Below are positions 59,259 to 64,000 of a stretch of DNA of 64,000 bases, one piece after another. The DNA is taken from NCBI GenBank assembly GCA_947570625.1, contig CANOUP010000002.1:1-64000 (forward strand), given 5' to 3'. Under the pieces are notes generated by a model. That model saw nothing but the letters and a program-made list of their open reading frames with translations, ran no database searches and was not told the DNA's origin. This DNA is from an uncultured Clostridia bacterium. GTDB taxonomy: Bacteria; Bacillota; Clostridia; Christensenellales; Borkfalkiaceae. How positions within the stretch are numbered: the stretch's first letter is position 1; each line of letters opens with the position of its first letter. A program made the position numbers and the translations under genes.

Positions 59259-61161
59259 GTCTGTTCCGCACGGCGGAAAAAAACGCGCAAAAGCGCCTAT
59301 GAAAACTTTAAAACGCCTGCTTGTATATTCGTTTTCGCGCAATAAAACGGCGACGGGTTTCGTTGTTTTGTTTGTGTTGCTGGCTTCTGTTGCCAACGTA
59401 ACGGCGGCGTCGCGTATTTCATACATAGTGACCGAACTTATTGACAAAGGCGTCAATGCCGATATGTGGGGAGTAATATATCCCAACATAATAGCAATGG
59501 GCTGTATCTATTTTATCGGTTCGATTTCGTCGTTCTCGTATAATCTTATTATGATGTACATAGCGCAGGGTACGCTTAAAAAAATGCGCGACGAAATGTT
59601 TGCAAAAATGCAATATCTGCCGTTGAAGTATTTCGATACGCACACCCACGGCGATGTTATGAGTCTTTATACCAACGACGTCGATACAATGCGCCAGCTT
59701 CTCACCCAGACGGTTCCTCAGATTATTTCGTCTATAATAACCCTGTTAGCGGTATTCGTATTTATGGTGTTGTACAGCATAACGCTGCTGTGCGTTGTGC
59801 TCACCGTTCTTACGGCGATAATTCTGTTTACCAAATTCATAGGCGGTAAATCGGCGAAATTCTATCTCACGCACCAGAAAGCTTTGGGCAGTCTTAACGG
59901 CTATGTCGAGGAAATGACCGAAGGGCAGAAAGTCGTAAAGGTGTTCTGTCACGAAGATAAGGCGCGCGCGAAGTTTAAAAAACTCAACGACGAACTCAAC
60001 GAAGCGGGAGTAAAAGCCAACACATACGCATTTGTACTGGGACCCGTAAACAACAACCTTGGATACTTGCAGTATGTTCTTGTCGCACTGGTCGGCGCGC
60101 TTATGATGGCTTTTGCGGGCGAAACGGGATTTTTATCCATACAGTGCTCTGTCATTGAAGCGGAAAACGCCAACAGGGTAGCAGTTGTCGCAGGTATGCT
60201 GGTTTCGTTTTTAATGTATTCCAGACAGTTCAATTTACCTTTAATGCAGGTTTCCCAGCAATTCAGCGCGATTGTAATGGCGCTTGCGGGTGCAGAACGC
60301 ATATTCGACATGGTCGACACGTTTCCCGAAGATAAGGGCGGTGATATAACACTTACTTACGGCGAAGCGGAAAACGGCAAATGGGCGTGGAAAAAGCCTG
60401 TCGGCGATACTTTCGAGTATATTCCGTTAAAGGGCGATATACGTTTCGAAGACGTCGTTTTCGGATATTCCGACGAAAAAGTAATATTAAAAAATATCAG
60501 CCTGTACGCTAAACCCGGGCAGAAAATCGCATTCGTTGGTTCGACGGGAGCGGGTAAAACAACCATAACCAACCTTATAAACCGTTTTTACGATATACAG
60601 TCGGGCAAGATAACCTATGACGGGATAGATATAAAGAGTATCAAAAAGGACGATTTGAGAAAGAGTCTCGGCGCGGTATTGCAGGATACGCACCTGTTCA
60701 CGGGTACTGTCATGGACAATATCCGTTACGGCAGGCTGAACGCGACCGATGAAGAATGTATTCAATCGGCTAAGCTTGCCAACGCACACTTCTTTATTTC
60801 GCATTTGCCCGACGGATATGCGACTATGATTAAGGGCAACGGCTCGAACCTTTCGCAGGGTCAAAGACAGCTACTTTCGATTGCAAGGGCAATGGTTTCC
60901 GATTGTCCCGTGTTAATTCTTGACGAAGCGACTTCTTCGATAGATACGAGAACGGAAAAACTTATCGAACAGGGTATGGATAAACTTATGGAGGGCAGAA
61001 CGGTCTTTGTAATTGCTCACAGGCTCTCAACCGTAAGAAACAGCAAGGCGATAATGGTTCTCGAACACGGCGAAATTATCGAAAGGGGCGACCACGAACA
61101 GCTTATAGCGCAGAAGGGCAAATACTACCAGTTGTATACGGGCGCGTTCGAGCTTGAATAA
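59251..61161 (+). CDS. ABC exporter half-transporter, canonical catalytic subunit
   Basis: A 636-residue partner of the preceding subunit. It has six helices (about residues 30-350) and an ATPase with Walker A GSTGAGKTT, signature LSQGQRQLLSIAR, Walker B LILDEATSSID (catalytic Glu present) and H-loop VIAHRLSTV. An extra segment between the membrane and ATPase domains (DKGGDITLTYGEAENGKWAW) is as in TM288-like subunits. The start overlaps the previous stop by 8 nt and has a GGAGG ribosome-binding site inside that gene. Confidence 0.94.
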   Translation: MSKSVPHGGKKRAKAPMKTLKRLLVYSFSRNKTATGFVVLFVLLASVANVTAASRISYIVTELIDKGVNADMWGVIYPNIIAMGCIYFIGSISSFSYNLIMMYIAQGTLKKMRDEMFAKMQYLPLKYFDTHTHGDVMSLYTNDVDTMRQLLTQTVPQIISSIITLLAVFVFMVLYSITLLCVVLTVLTAIILFTKFIGGKSAKFYLTHQKALGSLNGYVEEMTEGQKVVKVFCHEDKARAKFKKLNDELNEAGVKANTYAFVLGPVNNNLGYLQYVLVALVGALMMAFAGETGFLSIQCSVIEAENANRVAVVAGMLVSFLMYSRQFNLPLMQVSQQFSAIVMALAGAERIFDMVDTFPEDKGGDITLTYGEAENGKWAWKKPVGDTFEYIPLKGDIRFEDVVFGYSDEKVILKNISLYAKPGQKIAFVGSTGAGKTTITNLINRFYDIQSGKITYDGIDIKSIKKDDLRKSLGAVLQDTHLFTGTVMDNIRYGRLNATDEECIQSAKLANAHFFISHLPDGYATMIKGNGSNLSQGQRQLLSIARAMVSDCPVLILDEATSSIDTRTEKLIEQGMDKLMEGRTVFVIAHRLSTVRNSKAIMVLEHGEIIERGDHEQLIAQKGKYYQLYTGAFELE

Positions 61162-61184
61162 TCGCACAAAAATATAACCGCAAA

Positions 61185-61214
61185 GAATAGTACAAACTGT
61201 CGAAAACATACATT
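61185..61214 (+). promoter_or_regulatory. Candidate sigma-E promoter of sigK
   Basis: CATACATT at 61207-61214 matches the sporulation sigma-E -10 consensus CATACANT, with GAATAGT at 61185-61191 fifteen bases upstream as a candidate -35. No sigma-A boxes are seen. The assignment is inference from the B. subtilis consensus. Confidence 0.5.
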
Positions 61215-61232
61215 ACCTAATAGAGGTGGTGT

Positions 61233-61937
61233 ATGTTTTTTGATTTGTTGGGTCAGCTGTTCGGCAAAATATTCCTGTTTACGGGATTAATCCGCAATAA
61301 CGGCACTTTTCCAAAACCGCTTTCGCCCGAGGACGAGAGTAAGTACCTTGCGCTCGCCCGCGGGGGCGACGAACAGGCTAAGGCAGTCTTAATCAAACAT
61401 AATATGCGCCTTGTCGCGCACATAGTAAAAAAATATACGGGTTCGGCGGAAACGGACGATTTGATTTCCGTCGGGTCGATAGGTCTTATAAAAGCTATCA
61501 ATACTTATCAGGAAGGCAAGGGAACACAGCTTGCAACGTATACGGCGCGGTGCATAGAAAACGAAATACTTATGCTTCTTCGCGCGGGCAAAAAGCATAA
61601 AAACAACGTTTCGCTTTCCGACCCCGTCGGAGTGGATAAGGACGGCAACGAACTAACGCTTATCGACCTGCTTTCGGAAAAAGAAGAAAGCGTGTTCGCG
61701 CAGGTGGAAAAAAGTATCCAGCGCGAAAAATTCGTGGCTCATCTTAAAAAATTTCTTAACGACCGCGAATTCGTTATTCTGTCTATGCGCTACGGGCTTG
61801 AAGACAGTACCGCTCTGCCCCAGCGCGAGGTCGCCAAGAAGCTGGGAATATCGCGTTCGTACATTTCACGCATTGAAAAGCGCGCGATAGAAAAGGCGAG
61901 GGAAAACCTTTCCAAGGACGATTTTTTCACTGATTGA
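61233..61937 (+). CDS. sigK: Sporulation sigma factor SigK
   Basis: A 234-residue late mother-cell sigma factor. It starts with the hydrophobic pro-sequence of SigK (FFDLLGQLFGKIFLFTG), then NGTFPKPLSPEDE. Region 2 (IKHNMRLVAHIVKKYTG, ISVGSIGLIKAINTY) and region 4 (REVAKKLGISRSYISRIEKRA) are complete. The gene is continuous, with no skin-like element. It has a GAGGTG ribosome-binding site. Its presence indicates that the organism or a recent ancestor forms endospores. Confidence 0.95.
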   Translation: MFFDLLGQLFGKIFLFTGLIRNNGTFPKPLSPEDESKYLALARGGDEQAKAVLIKHNMRLVAHIVKKYTGSAETDDLISVGSIGLIKAINTYQEGKGTQLATYTARCIENEILMLLRAGKKHKNNVSLSDPVGVDKDGNELTLIDLLSEKEESVFAQVEKSIQREKFVAHLKKFLNDREFVILSMRYGLEDSTALPQREVAKKLGISRSYISRIEKRAIEKARENLSKDDFFTD

Positions 61938-61951
61938 GTTTATAATAAAAT

Positions 61952-61984
61952 ACGGTTTATCGGAAAAGGTAAGCCGTTTTTTAT
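61952..61984 (+). terminator. Terminator of sigK
   Basis: ACGGTTTA (61952-61959) with TAAGCCGT (61970-61977), followed by six T. Confidence 0.78.
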
Positions 61985-62013
61985 TTGCAATTTTCTGCAT
62001 TAAATGTTAAAAT
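61985..62013 (+). promoter_or_regulatory. Promoter of tyrS
   Basis: TTGCAA (61985-61990), 17-bp spacer, TAAAAT (62008-62013). No room for a T-box leader. Confidence 0.75.
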
Positions 62014-62031
62014 CATTTAAAGGTGATTAAT

Positions 62032-63216
62032 ATGAAAATATTCGAAGAACTCAAAGAAAGAGGACTCATTGCGCAGGTAACCGACGAAAGCGAAATCCGC
62101 GAACTTATCAATGAAGGAGGCGCGCGTTTCTATATCGGATTCGACCCCACTGCGGACAGTTTGCATGTAGGACATTTTATGGCGTTATGCCTTATGAAAA
62201 GACTTCAAATGGCGGGCAATAAGCCCGTGGTGCTTCTCGGCGGTGGCACGGGACATATCGGCGACCCTACCGGCAGGACTGATATGCGTTCAATGATGAC
62301 TGCCGAAGCGATAGAGCATAACTGTCAATGCTTCAAAAAGCAGATGGAAAGATTTATAGAATTCGGCGACGACAAGGCGTTAATAGTCAACAATGCGGAC
62401 TGGCTTTTAAACCTTAACTATGTCGAGCTTCTGCGCGAAGTCGGTGCGTGTTTTACGGTCAATAATATGCTCCGCGCCGAATGCTACAAACAGCGTATGG
62501 AAAAGGGGCTGTCTTTCCTCGAATTCAACTATATGATTATGCAGGCTTACGATTTCTGGCATCTCAGCGAAAAGTACGGCTGTAATATGCAGTTCGGCGG
62601 AGACGACCAGTGGAGCAACATGCTTGCCGGTACCGAGCTGATAAGGAAGAAGAGCGGTAAAGACGCGTATGCCATGACAATAACTTTGTTGTTGAACAGC
62701 GAAGGCAAGAAAATGGGCAAGACCGCCAAGGGTGCTGTATGGCTTGACGAAAACAGGACAAGCCCTTATGAGTTTTACCAGTACTGGCGCAACGTCGACG
62801 ATAACGACGTAATGAAATGCATAAGGATGCTGACGTTTATCCCCGTCGAAGAGATACGCGAAATGGATAAATGGGAGGCGGACAGAATAAACGAGAAAAA
62901 GGAAATTCTCGCTTACGAGCTTACTAGGCTTGTCCACGGCGAAGAAAAGGCGCAAAAGGCGCAAAGCCAGGCGCGCGCCGCTTTCGGAGGAGGAGGCGAA
63001 CTTCCCGAAAAAGCAATAAGCGTCGAAGCACACACGATAATTCCCGTGCTTGTCGCAACGGGAATATGCGCTTCCAACGGCGAGGCAAGGCGATTGATAC
63101 AGCAAGGCGGTGTTTCGATTAACGAAAGTAAGGTTACGGACATCAATGCACCCGTTGCGGACGGCGATACTCTTCATAAGGGTAAGAAAGTTCACTTAAA
63201 AGTAAGATTTGTTTAA
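62032..63216 (+). CDS. tyrS: Tyrosyl-tRNA synthetase
   Basis: A 394-residue class I synthetase. The HIGH motif is in [15 protein letters not shown] (about residue 45), tyrosine/tRNA contacts in [10 protein letters not shown], the KMSKS-equivalent is [14 protein letters not shown], and the C-terminus is an S4 RNA-binding domain ([19 protein letters not shown]). The start at 62032 is used because a GTG nine bases upstream lies inside the AAAGGTG ribosome-binding site. yigZ begins at its last base. Confidence 0.97.
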   Translation: MKIFEELKERGLIAQVTDESEIRELINEGGARFYIGFDPTADSLHVGHFMALCLMKRLQMAGNKPVVLLGGGTGHIGDPTGRTDMRSMMTAEAIEHNCQCFKKQMERFIEFGDDKALIVNNADWLLNLNYVELLREVGACFTVNNMLRAECYKQRMEKGLSFLEFNYMIMQAYDFWHLSEKYGCNMQFGGDDQWSNMLAGTELIRKKSGKDAYAMTITLLLNSEGKKMGKTAKGAVWLDENRTSPYEFYQYWRNVDDNDVMKCIRMLTFIPVEEIREMDKWEADRINEKKEILAYELTRLVHGEEKAQKAQSQARAAFGGGGELPEKAISVEAHTIIPVLVATGICASNGEARRLIQQGGVSINESKVTDINAPVADGDTLHKGKKVHLKVRFV

Positions 63217-63857
63217 TGGGAGAACGTATGAACCCGTATCTTTCTGTCGGCGGGAACTGCGTAACGGAAAAGACGATAGAAAAGTCGCGGTTTATTACTT
63301 CGTCGCGCCATGTCGAAGGCGAGGAGCAGGCTAAGGCTTTCGTTGCCGAAATAGCGTCGAAATACTCGGACGCAACGCACAATTGTTTTGCTTATATTTG
63401 CGACGCGTTGGGTAATTTTATGCGCTTTTCCGACGACGGTGAACCGCAGGGTACTGCGGGTATGCCGATACTCGAAGTAATAAAAAACAAAAAATTAATG
63501 CAGACCGCGGTCGTAGTAACAAGATATTTCGGCGGTATAAAGCTCGGCGCTGGCGGGTTGCTCAGGGCGTATTCTGGATGTGCGTCTGAAAATCTCGACA
63601 GAGCGGTTAAAGTAAGTTTCGAAGTTTGTTCGGAAAGTCTGTACAGGGTAGAATATTCGGGAGCGGAAACCGCGCTTCGTTTCTTTTCGGATAATGGTGC
63701 CGATATTCTGGAAACAGTATACGCCGACGGGGCAATGTTCAGAGTGGCTGTCAGAAAGAGCGGGGAAGAAAACTTCAACAAGTCGCTCATAGACAGGCTT
63801 AACGGCAGGGTCAGTATAGAAAAATTGAAGGAATACTATTTCCCCTTCCGGTTATGA
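63216..63857 (+). CDS. yigZ: YigZ/IMPACT family protein
   Basis: A 213-residue protein of the UPF0029/IMPACT family. Typical blocks are KSRFITSSRHVEGEEQAKAF, ATHNCFAYICD, FSDDGEPQGTAGMPILEVI and VVVTRYFGGIKLGAGGLLRAY, plus a C-terminal DUF1949 domain. The function is not settled; a link with translation regulation is suggested by the eukaryotic members. The ATG at 63216 overlaps the tyrS stop (TAATG), but the one at 63228 (MNPYLSVGG) follows GGGAGA and may be the true start. Confidence 0.93.
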   Translation: MGERMNPYLSVGGNCVTEKTIEKSRFITSSRHVEGEEQAKAFVAEIASKYSDATHNCFAYICDALGNFMRFSDDGEPQGTAGMPILEVIKNKKLMQTAVVVTRYFGGIKLGAGGLLRAYSGCASENLDRAVKVSFEVCSESLYRVEYSGAETALRFFSDNGADILETVYADGAMFRVAVRKSGEENFNKSLIDRLNGRVSIEKLKEYYFPFRL

Positions 63858-63928
63858 AAATTTGTTAAGCGTGAAGTCAACGTGAAGCCGTAAAAAACTT
63901 ATACGGTACCTTAAAAGGTTAAATTATA

Positions 63929-64000
63929 ATGGCAGAAATTACTTCAATAGAACCGCAGGTAAAGGATAAAAACCGCTGTAACATTTATGTCGACGGCGTT
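63929..64000 (+). CDS. recX: RecX family regulatory protein (5' end only)
   Basis: The last 24 codons of the window read MAEITSIEPQ, VKDKNRCNIYVDGV. This matches the N-terminus of RecX (ITxIExQxKxKxRxNIYxDxxF), a modulator of RecA. An AAAAGG ribosome-binding site precedes the ATG. The gene runs off the window, so the call rests on the start alone. Confidence 0.7.
   Translation, partial: MAEITSIEPQVKDKNRCNIYVDGV

Noticed and set aside
1..64000. CRISPR array, rRNA operon, intact prophage or complete insertion sequence
   Set aside because: No regularly spaced repeats, no rRNA signature sequences, no phage structural genes and no complete transposase were seen.

Overview
The window looks like chromosomal DNA of an uncultured member of the Bacillota (class Clostridia). 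Evidence: a Firmicutes-type obgE-yhbY-nadD-yqeK-rsfS cluster, an intact sporulation sigma factor SigK, secG-rnr-smpB, dimeric GlyQS glycyl-tRNA synthetase, formate-tetrahydrofolate ligase, and a SAM-I-type riboswitch. This placement is inference from gene content; no rRNA is present. Most of the window is dense housekeeping sequence in short operons separated by bidirectional hairpin terminators and good sigma-A promoters (TTGACA-17-TATAAT type).

Layout. 1-2.8 kb: tail of a recombinase and a NitT/TauT-type ABC importer (binding lipoprotein, ATPase, permease). 2.9-12.6 kb: valS, a membrane-anchored ComEC-like metallo-hydrolase, a PlsC-like acyltransferase, ComEC, a MATE exporter, two small genes. 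12.6-14.4 kb: scar region with a truncated SMC-like ATPase and a truncated serine recombinase abutting tRNA-Ser(UGA). 14.4-27 kb: comF and metK behind a SAM riboswitch, a radical SAM protein, ABC-F ATPase, an XRE/PH-domain divergent pair, glyQS, fhs, glnS, a DUF1540 peptide, rplI. 27-33 kb: DUF2207-LemA-Nudix, a UDP-sugar pyrophosphorylase and a secreted trypsin-like lipoprotein. 33-38 kb: secG, rnr, smpB, metY, metA. 38-43 kb: EamA transporter, an XRE gene remnant, gpmI-tpiA-pgk. 43-50.3 kb: tyrA, DUF1934, UlaG-like hydrolase, a divergent Rho, obgE, yhbY, a nadD-yqeK fusion, rsfS. 50.3-55.2 kb: a DeoC homologue lacking the Schiff-base lysine, a RecD/Dda-like helicase, pgi, an alpha/beta hydrolase. 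55.2-57 kb: tRNA-Glu(CUC) followed by an insertion scar with a GNAT fragment, an FAD reductase and a truncated DUF3795 gene. 57-64 kb: MarR plus a heterodimeric ABC exporter, sigK, tyrS, yigZ and the start of recX.

How genes connect. MetA carries Glu111, the residue associated with acetyl-CoA use, and sits beside MetY, which uses O-acetylhomoserine; with MetK this gives a direct-sulfhydrylation route to methionine and SAM, with only metK visibly under riboswitch control. pgk, tpiA, gpmI and pgi give much of glycolysis. Four aminoacyl-tRNA synthetases (Val, Gly, Gln, Tyr) and several ribosome-assembly factors (Obg, YhbY, RsfS, L9, SmpB) are present.

The most unusual points are: an in-frame amber codon near the start of a PH-domain gene; DeoC and Rho homologues lacking key catalytic residues; a ComEC whose C-terminal domain has lost its metal motif while an intact ComEC-like hydrolase is encoded close by; tRNA-anchored insertion scars; and several genes whose -10 box lies only 6-7 nt before the start codon, suggesting leaderless transcripts. 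I did not find a clearly new multi-gene system, CRISPR array, intact prophage or intact insertion sequence.
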